A DNA stretch of 64,000 nt from NCBI GenBank assembly GCA_014529385.2, contig CM043944.1:85587884-85651883 (forward strand). The letters are read 5' to 3'. Positions within the stretch are counted from its first letter, which is position 1. Each line of letters begins with the position of its first letter. Position numbers and translations under genes: made by a program. The notes beneath the pieces are model-generated. The model ran no database searches and was not told the DNA's origin. It worked only from the letters and a program-made list of their open reading frames with translations. This document shows positions 51,301-58,302 of the stretch, piece by piece. Source of the DNA: Adiantum capillus-veneris (Eukaryota; Streptophyta; Polypodiopsida; Polypodiales; Pteridaceae).

Positions 51301-51600
51301 TGTTCAGCGTCTTCTTCCCTAAATGCTTCTGTGACTACGATGCTACCTGAGGCTTTTCCAATAGCTATCTGAATACACCCAAATGATTGAACTGAGACCA
51401 TCAAGGCAAGAGATGTGACTGGTGCATGGTCTTCTAAAACAACCTAAAGAGAATAAAAACAGTCATGAGTAATGCAATCCTTTACATTGATCTTTGTCAT
51501 TTTAAGAAATATTTGCAGAACCTTTCTTAGCAACATCAGTGGATCCGAGTTTGTAGTTGCACTTGTGAAACTGCCAACGTCTCCAACCCACAATTTCACA
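29285..51600 (-). CDS. TFIIIC 90 kDa-like WD40/zinc-ribbon protein, 5'-incomplete, eight exons
   Basis: Exons (minus): 51522-51600, 51267-51443, 51110-51163, 50423-50518, 50281-50349, 50130-50176, 48976-49674, 29285-29627. They join with matching phases into 520 codons and a TGA stop. Features in order are WD40-like strands (SVKLWVGDVG, then IQIAIGKASGSIVV, LLWAFDGRCLYSCSQ, DNSLHAWKLSG), a helical part (LVLWDITAYFSHLASVM, LRERLVHLTI) and a C-terminal Cys-rich domain (CSTC, HKLPRCSVTL, WFCYCC, CPYCGILMQR). This order matches the plant protein annotated as a TFIIIC 90 kDa subunit-like WD40 protein (Arabidopsis At3g49400 type, from memory). TFIIIC binds internal promoters of tRNA genes for RNA polymerase III in the nucleus. 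The N-terminal third was not found in the window; it may lie beyond 64,000 or be hidden by insertions. All eight exons are free of stops, so the gene is probably functional. Confidence 0.8.
29844..30014 (+). repeat. Direct repeat, copy A, at the left edge of the intron's transposon nest
   Basis: AGATGAACCCAGG to GTAAAACTAGGTAC matches 48,666-48,831 at roughly 75-80 percent, with the exact core GGCAGTCACCCATAAGACA. The match ends within a few bases of where the LINE begins. The two copies bracket almost all the transposon DNA of the intron. Confidence 0.8.
30020..30794 (+). pseudogene. LINE 5' region and first part of ORF1
   Basis: The 5' part (30,060-30,250) is unusually C-rich and CpG-rich. 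It is followed by two tandem units of about 103 bp (about 30,255-30,460), each with GGCTTGCTGGTGGCCTACATCGATGC-like sequence. At 30,620-30,794 the frame reads WDLLQARLLTEVGKMIYVQ and YYQIEF, the pattern of the DUF4283/gag-like domain common in plant LINE ORF1 proteins that bind element RNA. One stop (TGA, about 30,766) interrupts. The reading is cut at 30,794 by the Ty3 LTR. Confidence 0.6.
30795..31339 (-). repeat. 3' LTR of chromodomain Ty3 copy 1 (545 bp)
   Basis: On the minus strand it starts TGTCACAAACTGGTGACG and ends CCAAGTTTGTTACA. It is about 90 percent identical by eye to 41,178-41,729. On the minus strand the run AAGAGGGGGGGA, at 31,340-31,352, precedes it and is the polypurine tract. 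Confidence 0.9.
31978..32247 (-). pseudogene. Integrase C-terminus with chromodomain, Ty3 copy 1
   Basis: The frame starts MKLPDTWRIHNAVHVSLLK, the conserved end of Ty3 integrase, and goes on to ILAHKDRKVKGKMIRRFLVKF and TLDAKWMEQEDL. The latter is a chromodomain with the LVKFKNYP/W pattern. Chromodomains in chromoviruses are thought to steer insertion to heterochromatin through histone marks. The aromatic cage is partly replaced (Val/Ile in place of Tyr near the start), as in group II chromodomains. Confidence 0.85.
32296..33257 (-). pseudogene. Integrase of Ty3 copy 1, up to the insertion point
   Basis: Frames include CIKHRDC and, in a shifted frame, VYSCLVYQKVKLD (Cys pair of the zinc finger), AMDFIFDLS (first Asp), MSETIVSDRDVRFTS (second Asp) and HPQADGQSKIANSVVLD. 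The DDE glutamate normally follows GQ(T/S); here the residue is Lys. Zinc finger and core are in different frames. The piece begins at 33,257 where the 4.2 kb insert starts; the upstream part is at 37,486. Confidence 0.75.
33263..34950 (+). repeat. 5' LTR of the LARD-like element
   Basis: Contains an internal array of AGGTGCTTG(A/T)-type units with TCGTGCTTGATGACTAAGG at about 33,560-33,710. Longer units around GAGAAGCTTCYCATGCATGGG with AAAGAGACCCT.CAAACTTAATGAGG follow to about 33,940. The 3' LTR has the same arrays with a different number of units. The last 20 bp before PBS are TTCATAGGACATTTCCATTACA. Confidence 0.85.
34952..34963 (+). other. Primer-binding site of the LARD-like element
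   Basis: TGGTATCAGAGC, the standard complement of the plant initiator Met-tRNA 3' end, lies one base after the 5' LTR end. Confidence 0.9.
35791..37485 (+). repeat. 3' LTR of the LARD-like element
   Basis: Aligns over its whole length with 33,263-34,950, with moderate divergence and indels in the internal arrays; it has three to four GAGAAGCTTCCCATGCATGGG units (36,230-36,470). It is preceded by the polypurine tract TCAAGAGAGAGG (35,781-35,792), whose last bases overlap the LTR start as placed. Confidence 0.85.
37486..38188 (-). pseudogene. RNase H and integrase start of Ty3 copy 1
   Basis: The frame 37,718-38,188 carries FSWGPTEVTAFQTLKGKL, FEVYCDAWGRSLGVVLTQEG (first catalytic Asp), IYEKKLLGVIHALTQWRHYL (Glu normally in E(K/R)ELLA) and FTIFTDHQSIRYFLSQKQL (Asp in TDH). 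Together they are the RNase H of a chromovirus. The next frames (37,486-37,717) hold the linker into the integrase zinc finger before the 4.2 kb insertion. Confidence 0.85.
38262..39226 (-). pseudogene. Reverse transcriptase of Ty3 copy 1
   Basis: The frame 38,738-39,226 contains the N-terminal LPPYRVSRAQNEEIMNQVKDLLEKG stretch and the shifted frame 38,262-38,753 contains KKDGSWRIYIDYRALNKITI, LVMPFGLINAPATFNR, and the active site TFFDDIIVFS. All canonical Ty3 RT motifs are there. The active-site aromatic is Phe and both Asp are kept. A one-frame shift at about 38,750 separates the halves. Confidence 0.9.
39204..39671 (-). pseudogene. Zinc knuckle and protease of Ty3 copy 1
   Basis: MFWMWEKGHISAKCPKK is the remains of a CCHC knuckle in which the first two Cys are lost (a Trp in one place). 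The protease motif is LIFFDGGAKANIIS, matching LxD(S/T)GAxxxFI with Gly at the Ser/Thr position. Both the knuckle and the protease would be impaired. Confidence 0.8.
39625..41113 (-). pseudogene. Gag of Ty3 copy 1
   Basis: The start ATG is at 41,111-41,113, about 65 bp after the 5' LTR. The first 209 residues are acidic then basic with a run of Ser (coded by the GAA/TCT repeat at about 40,580-40,625) and Lys/Arg-rich end. The second block (39,625-40,281) is a retrotransposon gag capsid domain: FSGGHYSEHSKIRRASSYL, ARTWWSTLL, and FKEQIERFTLGL. A frameshift near 40,490 and another near 40,300 separate them. Confidence 0.85.
41164..41176 (-). other. Primer-binding site of Ty3 copy 1
   Basis: On the minus strand TGGTATTAGAGCG lies directly inside the 5' LTR. 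It differs by one transition from TGGTATCAGAGCG, which is intact in the sister copy (58,291-58,302). Confidence 0.85.
41178..41729 (-). repeat. 5' LTR of Ty3 copy 1 (552 bp)
   Basis: Partner of 30,795-31,339. Its terminal CA is changed to TA at 41,178 and its terminal TG start to CG at 41,729, showing decay after insertion. The target duplication GGCAC follows immediately. Confidence 0.9.
41785..42099 (+). repeat. 5' LTR (315 bp) of the 2.29 kb element
   Basis: Contains CTCTATAAAATATGCACAC at about 41,892-41,910, a likely TATA box with the transcript start some 30 bp downstream. It aligns with 43,749-44,073 with a few indels. Confidence 0.85.
42102..42114 (+). other. Primer-binding site of the 2.29 kb element
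   Basis: TGGTATCAGAGCC, two bases after the LTR; complementary to initiator Met-tRNA. Confidence 0.9.
42115..43748 (+). other. Interior of the 2.29 kb element: no genes, microsatellite and degenerate repeats
   Basis: A GT tract at 42,291-42,333. From 43,468 to about 43,740 about six diverged units start TCTC(C/T/A)(A/G)GG.. and run into ..TTTG...TATACCCTTCT; their starts lie near 43,468, 43,525, 43,567, 43,598, 43,640 and 43,688. The 42,732-43,010 ORF has no recognisable motif. A purine/G run GTTGAGGGGGCCC at about 43,103 resembles a polypurine tract but has no LTR after it. Confidence 0.6.
43749..44073 (+). repeat. 3' LTR (325 bp) of the 2.29 kb element
   Basis: Begins TGTTCAGGTGTGACACATC and ends CATTCCCTTTCA; flanked on the right by CTTCC, identical to the bases before the 5' LTR. 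It carries CTCTATAAAAGAAGCC as TATA box. Confidence 0.85.
44079..45387 (+). pseudogene. LINE ORF1, remainder, and spacer to ORF2
   Basis: The plus frame after 44,079 continues the ORF1 protein for about 60 codons, then breaks at a TGA near 44,240. A long Pro/Ser-rich stretch is encoded at about 44,580-44,760. From 44,880 to 45,380 several frames with stops read YMYYFWKPEGHR and similar pieces I cannot place. Normally ORF1 of plant LINEs ends with a CCHC knuckle; none is clear here. Confidence 0.5.
45388..46262 (+). pseudogene. LINE ORF2 endonuclease domain
   Basis: The frame opens MIVSWNVQGLG, the classic start of the apurinic-like endonuclease of plant LINEs. LILQEHHL holds the catalytic Glu, FMNIYAYNHASARAEFCSHL and CALGG (family GGDFN, the Asp and Asn lost to a frameshift) follow, and FSDHAPLILTL at 46,073-46,105 is the SDH motif with its catalytic Asp-His. 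Frameshifts lie near 45,610 and 45,835. The enzyme would nick target DNA to prime reverse transcription. Confidence 0.85.
46263..47040 (+). pseudogene. LINE ORF2 linker and C-terminal zinc finger; RT missing
   Basis: A charged helical stretch follows the endonuclease (about 46,215-46,430, EEEKQLCWGIASLQRMQERHPG in pieces), as in intact elements. Instead of about 250 RT residues, the sequence passes at about 46,500-46,560 straight to the region after RT: FRYTARLGHHIL, then RRVTKFQWLVAHQATAIESWL and CPAACDHPLESQRHCLWDC. The last is a zf-RVT type zinc finger. The LINE thus suffered an internal deletion of its RT before or after insertion. Confidence 0.7.
47280..48486 (-). mobile_element. Truncated Ty3-related element: 5' LTR, primer site and first gag codons
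   Basis: The LTR is 47,413-48,486; on the minus strand it starts TGTCACAAGTTTGTGACG and is followed by the primer site TGGTATCAGAGC (47,400-47,411). An ATG at 47,346-47,348 begins MDSRQESSKEK and then a stop. The sister elements in the window start their gag with a similar MDS-type peptide, and the LTR ends share GGACACTCCAAG and GTCACAAA(C)TT motifs, so this is a relative of the chromodomain family. Everything after the gag start is gone. Confidence 0.75.
47413..48486 (-). repeat. LTR of the truncated Ty3-related element (1074 bp)
   Basis: Near the primer site a unit of about 60 bp (GGACACTCCAAGCAAGAGATCTACAA with AACAGACACGAGAAAA) is duplicated (about 47,423-47,526). A GA tract lies at 47,554-47,577. 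GGGAACGG-type motifs cluster at 47,650-47,735 and their complement CCGTTCC/CCGTTTC at 47,925-48,030. Confidence 0.75.
48666..48831 (+). repeat. Direct repeat, copy B, near the donor side of the giant intron
   Basis: Partner of 29,844-30,014. Shares AGATGAA..CAGG, GGCAGTCACCCATAAGACA, and AGTGGGTGTAAAACTAGGTAC. In addition, CAAACTCAGTCATAAT plus AGAGGCA.TA.ATAGGAA occurs both at about 48,495-48,545 and 48,896-48,940, so the surrounding intron has a local duplication as well. Confidence 0.8.
48976..49674 (-). CDS. Largest exon of the TFIIIC-like gene (helical region)
   Basis: The exon begins after ATTCAG (49,675-49,680), the first G completing an Arg codon. It reads AVKAIAQIFWTGSQQ, and ends ILAQI plus two bases before GTAAGC. 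The region has the family's conserved FWTGSQQ and NTNKKLVLWD stretches. A reading of the open frame straight through the donor meets TAA four bases later, which is why this exon looks like an independent ORF at first sight. It is 699 bp, three to fifteen times longer than the other exons in the cluster. Confidence 0.85.
49675..50129 (-). other. GC-AG intron of the TFIIIC-like gene
   Basis: The exon 50,130-50,176 ends TCAAG and the intron starts GCAAGT rather than GTAAGT; the acceptor is CATTCAG. The phase joins exactly (AG plus G makes Arg), and no GT in the vicinity would keep the frame and the conserved residues. GC-AG introns make up around one percent of plant introns and usually have an otherwise perfect U1 match, as here. 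Confidence 0.7.
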
Positions 51601-53053
51601 CTGTATCATTGACAAAATCCTTGAGAGCTTTCACAGGCAATGCAGTGTCAAATTCTCTCATTGCCAGCGTTTCAATAAGTATTAACACTCAAATATGTGA
51701 TAAGCCATTAGATCTAGCTTCCTTTTCACAAATGGGAAGCTTGATCAAATCTCTTCTGATGCCACCTCATTCAATATTAATCAATTTGGGTGCTTCATTC
51801 ATTTAGCAAGAAAAGCTATCTAGGTACCACGAACATAGCCAGTACAATGCATTAGAGACTGCACTCACAGTGATACAAGCATATCAGTCTCACTACCTTT
51901 CCCCTGCCCATCTGCCCCCCTCACCATCCACTCCCTGCTGCCACATCTCATGCGACGACCTCTTCCCTCACCTCACCATTGCTGTTGTTACAGAGCGTGC
52001 ATAGCCTATGGCAGTGCATCCTGAGCTCCAGCCTCCTGCTATCACTTGCCATCTTATATCTATATATTTAATCCATAAAACTGACCTGATAGCCATACTT
52101 AATCATTAGAGATGCGGGAATTTCTATCATAATAGCACTTTGTCGTCTCTCATGCAGACATAATGTGAAATCAAAGTTTGCCACACTTTTTGTGTGTTTT
52201 AATGTATGGAAGCAGATGCTCCAAAGTACATAGTGTGATGTGTTTGCAAACGGTTACTGTCGTATACATCCTTAACCAGGAGTCGTGGCCTTAATTGTGG
52301 TGTCGGTGGTGTTTTCTAATTCTAGTTTATGCTTGTTTTTTCTTTTAGAATGTAAATATGTGAAATGCATTATGGGCGGATGCTCGTCTCACCTAGAAAG
52401 TTTGATGCAGACAATCAATGTCCAAAAAAAGTGAGTGGCGAGCACTGCCATCATAGATGTGTCTAGAGATTATGACAAATGCAAATATGATGTTCAACAT
52501 AAAATTTGAGCTCAGAGAAAAAATTCCACAAAATTAGGGAAATTTCTAAGCTCGTTTGGTCTTTTTGTGCTCAAAAAGGGGGTCATTTTAAGGGGGCGAT
52601 TGTAAGCAAGGGGGTTGCATACTTATGGCTGAATACCAACTCTTTCTCCCTCTTTGATGAAGGATCCACAAGGTTTTCCTTTGCTACACTACTACAATCC
52701 CACCTTGCTTCTTTCTTGTTGTCGAATGTGTGAGGGTCCCAAATAGGGTTTTCTCTCCTCAAACTAGAGTGTACTCTTCTCTATCGACGTGCTAAAGCGT
52801 CCATGAATGTGTGTCGACGAAGAATTGAGAAAGGAAGCTAGAGTTTTTTAGAGAGCAAACTAGTGTTGTATCTTAGCAATCGGAGGCGAAGCTACATGAA
52901 ACAATGCACACGTAAGTTTTCCATTGATTTTTTGTGCTTGTGTATGAAAGGAGCTTTGTTTCTCTCTTGAATAAGTGTTGTGTGTTATCAATTAAGTCTT
53001 GAACTCTCATGGTCAAAGGTGTCAAAGTCGACGATGCGAAAGCGTAGAGACCA

Positions 53054-53055
<2 letters not shown>
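51601..53055. other. Upstream intron or flank of the TFIIIC-like gene; no exon recognised
   Basis: The acceptor AATGATACAG (51,601-51,610) shows that more exons lie upstream of 51,600, but no frame here resembles the missing WD40 part. The plus ORFs at 51,609-51,806 and 52,506-52,733 show no motif. The sequence is AT-rich and otherwise plain. Confidence 0.5.
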
Positions 53056-53110
<55 letters not shown>

Positions 53111-53163
53111 GAAATGTTATATTAACGTCTTCAAAAGAGAGAGAGAGAGAGAGAGAATGAATC

Positions 53164-53218
<55 letters not shown>

Positions 53219-53310
53219 TCAAAAGAAACGTTATATTAAACGTCTTCAAAAGCCAAAATGACCTATGAGACCAAACTGATACAATCCTTGTGGAGGCATA
53301 CCCCCATACT
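53056..53310 (-). repeat. GA microsatellites with a short copy of the LINE 3' end
   Basis: GA tracts at about 53,056-53,106, 53,138-53,156 and 53,168-53,212 are separated by TCAAAAG and by AAATGAAATGTTATATTAACGTC. The latter, and the following CTTCAAAAGCCAAAATGACCTATGAGACC (53,244-53,272), match the 3' end of the LINE family at 26,028 and 61,620-61,690. The bases before the tract, CAAAGTCGACGATGCG, recur as GAAAGTCGACAATGCG at 60,885. Confidence 0.7.
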
Positions 53311-53943
53311 GAGCTTGGGCAGCACCGACGTTCTAGCAGCACAACCCAAATAGCTGGTATGATGAGGAGTGCAGAGAGACTAGAGCCACTTCAGAGGGAG
53401 GTACTTCCCGTGAGAGTATGGATCAGCTCCAGCCAAAAAACTCGAACGGTCTCTGCTGGTGGCACGAGGCGAGCCTCAAAGACGCGGAAGCACATCACTT
53501 GACATCACAGGACATCACATGGCAAATCACATTCAGCATTCATTCGGAACTTAGACCATGATTTATTGGCAATGCAATTAGCAATCGCATCTAGATCCAG
53601 TCAGGACCTCATAGATGCCCGATTGACTAACTCCTATTTGCAACCATGTCTATTCGAGATCAGTCGGACCAAAATGCTGCAGTCATTTCGTCTATCCGTT
53701 CCTGCACTTAAAAACAAGCCAAGAACAAATCAGTTTCATATTTTCCGGAATTCCATTTCATAAAGTCATAGAGCAGAATATTGCCAGCTCTCACTATCCC
53801 TGAAGCTCAAAGAGACATCAGTGACTCTAGTATTCTTAAAATCAAGGCATTTGTTGACAAAGGAGCGGAGTAACTCCCCTCTTGTGTAACCCACTGCACC
53901 AAATCTTCGACCAAGCTGAATTCAGGGTTCCATTTGGAGTAGA

Positions 53944-54246
53944 CTATGCTAAACCAAAAGCTTCAAGGTAAAGATTCACAATCTGAGGAGTACCTGCTAG
54001 GTCCTCCTCCTCCATCCACTTCACATCCAATGCAGGATAGTTCTTGAATTTAACCAAAAACCGCCTTCGTACTTTACCCTTAATCTTTCTGTCCTTATGT
54101 GCCAAAATCTGTTCAAGAACAAGGATCTCCTCGTTTTCCTCCACTTCGGGTTGCTCATCAGGCTCCCCATCTTCACGCACATCTCCTTTAAAAGGTTTCA
54201 AGAGACTCACATGAAATGCATTGTGAATCCTCCAAGTGTCAGGCAA
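53944..54246 (-). pseudogene. Integrase C-terminus with chromodomain, Ty3 copy 2
   Basis: MPDTWRIHNAFHVSLLKPF begins the conserved integrase end; ILAHKDRKIKGKVRRRFLVKF and DVKWMEEEDLAGTPQIV form the chromodomain. It is about 80 percent identical to 31,978-32,247. The frame is open and ends with a normal stop after LYLEAFGLA, so the C-terminus is better kept here than in copy 1. Confidence 0.85.
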
Positions 54247-54503
54247 TTTCAGTCAGCAGGAAACATTATTGATCTTTTCGGAGATCTAGAAAGGTCCGTA
54301 GTATCTCATACTAAGCTTTGGAAAAAGCCTCTCCTTTCCCTTCTTCTTTCTCAAGCGTGCCTTCTCAAAACGTAAGAGCACCCAATCATCCTCCTTCAAT
54401 TTCAAATCACGACAATGGCGATCCGCTGCCTTTTTCTGTCTTTCCTGAGATTTCTCCAAGCCTCGTGTATACTCATCGGCTTCAAAAATCTTATCTTTCG
54501 TGC

Positions 54504-55610
54504 TTAAGAAGGGTAGAACCTTCGCAGCACCTTTAATAATCTCAAATGGCGCCTTCCCATCGAAGAGTGTATCGTGCTATTGTAGGCAAATTCCACCAAA
54601 AGTAGATACTTTTCCCATTGAGTCTTCTGATCCGAGATATAAGACTTCAATAAATCTAAAACCACTGAATTAGCAATATCAGATTGCCCGTCAATCTGAG
54701 GGTGGAAAGATGACGAGAACTGCAACCGAATGCCAATGTTCTCCCAAATTGCCTTGCAAAACAAACTCGTAAATCTGGCGTCCCTGTCGGAGACAATTGT
54801 CTCGGACATGCCATGTAATCTGAAGATCTAGGCCACAAACAGTCTCGCTAAGTGATCCGGCTTGAATGTTTTCTTTACTGGAATGAAATGAGTCTGCTTG
54901 CTAAATCTCTCAATAGCAGTCCAGACACCATCGTGACCACTTTGTGTTCTCGACAGATCAAAAATGAAATCCATTGCAATACTTTCCTAGGGGCGGGTGG
55001 GTATGGGCAAAGGATGTAACAATCCCTGTGCTTAATGACTGTCAAACTTGACCTTCTGGCATGCCAAGCAACTGTGCACAAACTCGTCCACATCCTTCTT
55101 GAGTCTCGGCCAAAAGAAGTATCCCTTCATGGTGGTAGCAATGCCGCGGTGACCAAGAAAAGGCGGACAATGGCATTCCGTCATACCCTTTTCCCTCAAC
55201 GGCTGTGTAACGCAGAACATGGTCTTCCTCATCATGTAGCCATCCTGAATGGAATATCCCGCTACTGTCTCCCCATCTCGTATCCGTGTGAAAACGTCGA
55301 CAAAATCCATATCCATGGCATACTGATAGACCATATCTTCGAAGATCCTATGGTGACTCGCGGAAATAGCCAGAACCAACAGCTTCCGAGACAAAGCATC
55401 TGCCACCAAATTCTTCTGTCCCTGCACATGGACAATCTGGAAGTGAAATTGTGACAAGATGTTCGCCCACCGGATCTGCTTTTCCAATAGCTGCTTCTGT
55501 GACAAGAAGTAGCATAAACTCTGATGGTCTGTAAAGACAGTAAAATCGGCTCCCAGTAGGTAGTGCCACCACTGAGTAAGAGCATGGATAACCGCCAAAA
55601 GCGCTCTCAT
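54504..55610 (-). pseudogene. RNase H end and integrase of Ty3 copy 2
   Basis: The 192-residue frame 55,032-55,610 runs from RNase H (TQWWHYLLGADFTVFTDHQSL) through the connection VHVQGQKNLVADALSR into the integrase zinc finger (FLGHRG, then VHSCLACQKVK). The core is in the frame 54,504-54,809: MSETIVSDRDARFTS (second Asp) and HPQIDGQSDIANSVVLD, where the DDE glutamate position holds Asp. Confidence 0.85.
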
Positions 55611-55644
55611 AAATCTGTGATGTCAATTCCGGACTTGAGGACAA

Positions 55645-56196
55645 TCAACTGTCGTAAGCAACGACATGGCCTTCTTGCATTAAGACCGCACCCAGACTAC
55701 GACCACAAGCATCACAATATACTTCAAATGACTTCTGCAAGTCCGACAAAGTCAAATCTGGTCCCGTAGTCAATTTCTCTTTCAATGTCTGAAAGGCAAT
55801 CACCTCTGTGGGTCCCCACGAGAAAGGGACTCCTTTCCGTGTCAAGATATGCAAAGGGGAAGCAACTCTTCAAACTTTCGAATGAACCGCCTGTAGTACA
55901 AACACAATCCCAAGAAGCTTCTAACTTCATGGATGTTCTTAAAATCGGGCCAATCACGGATAGTCTCTATCTTGGCCGGATCCATCTGCACTCCTGCCGC
56001 AGACACAATGTGTCCCAAAAAGTGTATCTCTGGTTGAGAAAATTCACTTTTCTTCGCATTAATCACTAACTTGTGATCTCGTAATGCATGAAAGACTTGA
56101 AGCAAATGATCTCTATGTTCTGCCTCATCCTTGGAGAAAACAATGATATCGTCAAAGAAAGTGCCAACAAATAGCCTCTACTCTCGAAAAATCATG
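55645..56196 (-). pseudogene. RT C-terminal remnant and RNase H start, Ty3 copy 2
   Basis: The frame 55,842-56,105 has LQVFHALRDHKLVINAKKSEF, IHFLGHIVSAAGVQMDPAKIE and EVRSFLGLCLYYRRFIRKF, all at the RT-RNase H boundary. The frame 55,645-55,854 has VYCDACGRSLGAVLMQEGHV. The RT core motifs including the FDD active site are missing: the sequence jumps at 56,197 to the PR-RT linker. Confidence 0.8.
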
Positions 56197-56272
56197 TCAA
56201 GATGGCCGAAGCCGATACAATAGGGACAGACTCGCCCTTAAGTTTAATATCAAGTACAATGGTTCTGCCCTT

Positions 56273-56728
56273 CTATGCGGTCAATGTCGCTTTCCTCGCC
56301 CAATAGTCGACCACGGCGTTGTTCTTGTGGTACCAGGGAATTCCCAAGAGAGCATCACAACCTTCCAAAGGCATTATGTAGAAGTCCTCACGCCCCAAAT
56401 ACCCCTGACAATGCAACCGAAGTTTGCCAATGACAGGTCTAATGGCTACGTCCCTGTCGTGTGCCGCTAGAACTGCCTCTGCAAGTGGTCCCATCTGATC
56501 GGGTGTAATCTCGAGCCGCACCGCCAATTCAAGTGAAATGATGTTGGCCTTGGCTCCCCCATCAAAGAAGATCAGGGCTTCTTGGTCTTTCACTTTTTCC
56601 CAAGCTCGGCAAAGTTTTGTACTCTCGTCCAACGTGCAAGGATCGGTACCCACGCAATCTGAAACCAATCCTATTTTCATCTTGCATTTTCTTCCACGTT
56701 CCTCGACTGTTCTCGAACCATCAGGCAT
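56273..56728 (-). pseudogene. Protease of Ty3 copy 2
   Basis: LIFFDGGAKANIISLELAVRLE carries the same DGGA active-site variant as copy 1, which suggests the Gly is ancestral to this family rather than a random hit. The frame continues to LLGIPWYHKNNAVVDYWARK, the conserved (L/I)LG(I/M)PW motif and linker; copy 1 lost LLGIPW. Confidence 0.8.
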
Positions 56729-58235
56729 TTCGTCTTCCTTGTCGTTCTGTTCTTTCTGTGCCTTTTTAGGGCAATTCGAGGAGATATGCCCAGTTTCCCA
56801 ACATCCAAGCCCTTCCCCTCCTTGATGTAGCGAGCTCTCTCCTGAGGAGTGAGCTTGGGTCGTGCATCCTTCTTTTCTGGGTTGCTCTTCCTCTTTCTAC
56901 TTTCATTTATCGAAGTCTGTTCGGCTCTTTGTGTCATGATCTCATCGTACGGTAGGTCAAACTGCTTGAGTGAATGGCAAAACCCCGTTTCGCATGACTC
57001 ATCAACTTTTGAGTGGAAGCTGACTTTTGTTCTAAGCAGTGATCTCAAATCTCTGTAGGAAGACCCAAGGTAAACCGCTCAATTTGTTCCTTGAACGAGA
57101 TCTTCTTAAATGAAGAGGTGGGTAGAAAAGAGCTCCAAAATCTCTCACAATAAGTGTCCATTGTATCCTTCTTGGTCATCCGAAGATGGTTCCAAGCAAT
57201 TCGTATGTCACGTTCATACTCTCAAGTCAGCCAAGAAGAAATAAAAAGCCTCTTGAATTTCAGCCATTTACCTGGCGCTGTCTTGTTTAATAGAAGCGTG
57301 GACCACCAAGTTCGAGCATTCCCCTTAGAGTAAGAGGCATCTTTCCAAATCTTAGAGTGCTCTGAGTAATGGCCTCCCACGAAAGCGATGTCAAATTGTT
57401 GTACAAAAGACAAAGACTTCGAAACATCTCTATAACCAGAAAATGTGTCAAATTTAATTGACTGTCCACCTTCCTTAAACTATTGGACTTTCTTGCTTTT
57501 GTCTTCCAAAAAGTCATAGAGGTTGGCTTTGTAAAAATTATTCTTACTTGCATAAAAGTTGCTATCATCAGAGTCCGAACTATTCGTAGACGAGTCCTCT
57601 GTAGAACTGTCAACCACGGGGCGAGATTTAGACTTCTTTGCCTTTTTCTTTCCCTTTTCGAAGCGTTGCTTTTTGCTTCGCATTTTGCCTTTTCTGTCTT
57701 CTTCACTCGAGTCAGATGAGCTAGAAGAACTGTCTGAAGAAGAAGAAGAAGAACTGGTACTTCTTCAAATCGAACACACTTCTTCTGCTTTCTTGCCTTT
57801 TCAAAAGTAGAATGACGACCCAAATAACCCAGGAAGTGAGTGGCTTTCTTCTGCTTTTTGTCGCGCTTTTTAACTTTGTTCTGCGCATCAAAAAGCTGAG
57901 CAATTCGTGCATCAACCACCTCTTCTAATTCTTTCTCTGTATACTTCTTGGGAGTAGGAGGTTTCTTGAAAGCGGGTTTGGAGGGTGGTTTTGTGGTCTT
58001 CTGCCACTACGTGTGCACCTCCTCGAAAGAAGTCTCGCTCATATATTTTGCCAATTTCGGGTCCCTGGCAAAATTAAGCATTATCTTTGTTCCATCGCCA
58101 ATCAATTGTCGACGCTCCATCTCTTGACGCTCCGCCTGAGTAGGCCGAGGCGGGCCATACTCGCGTAAATCTTCGTTGTGATCTCTTCCCGCATCTCCGA
58201 ATGCAGAGAGAGTCGACTGATCTTTCCCTGAAGCC
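56677..58235 (-). pseudogene. Gag of Ty3 copy 2
   Basis: The first codons are MASGKDQSTLSAFGDAG, whose ATG lies about 70 bp inside the 5' LTR. Pieces at 58,007-58,235, 57,287-57,919, 57,222-57,413 and 56,677-57,048 align in order with copy 1 gag: Glu/Lys-rich N-terminus, Ser-rich stretch, capsid (FVGGHYSEHSKIWKD, ARTWWSTLL) and basic tail. Several frameshifts. The Ser run is much shorter than in copy 1. Confidence 0.8.
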
Positions 58236-58290
58236 ATAGGTGTCACGAAAAAAAAAGGATCGGATTTCCCATAGGAGAGAAATCGGCCGC

Positions 58291-58302
58291 GCTCTGATAC
58301 CA
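58291..58302 (-). other. Primer-binding site of Ty3 copy 2
   Basis: TGGTATCAGAGC on the minus strand directly after the LTR end TGTTACA; complementary to initiator Met-tRNA. Confidence 0.9.

Noticed and set aside
53022-53342. ORF with long Ser-Leu repeats
   Set aside because: Reading of GA/TC microsatellites; no start context or other sequence.
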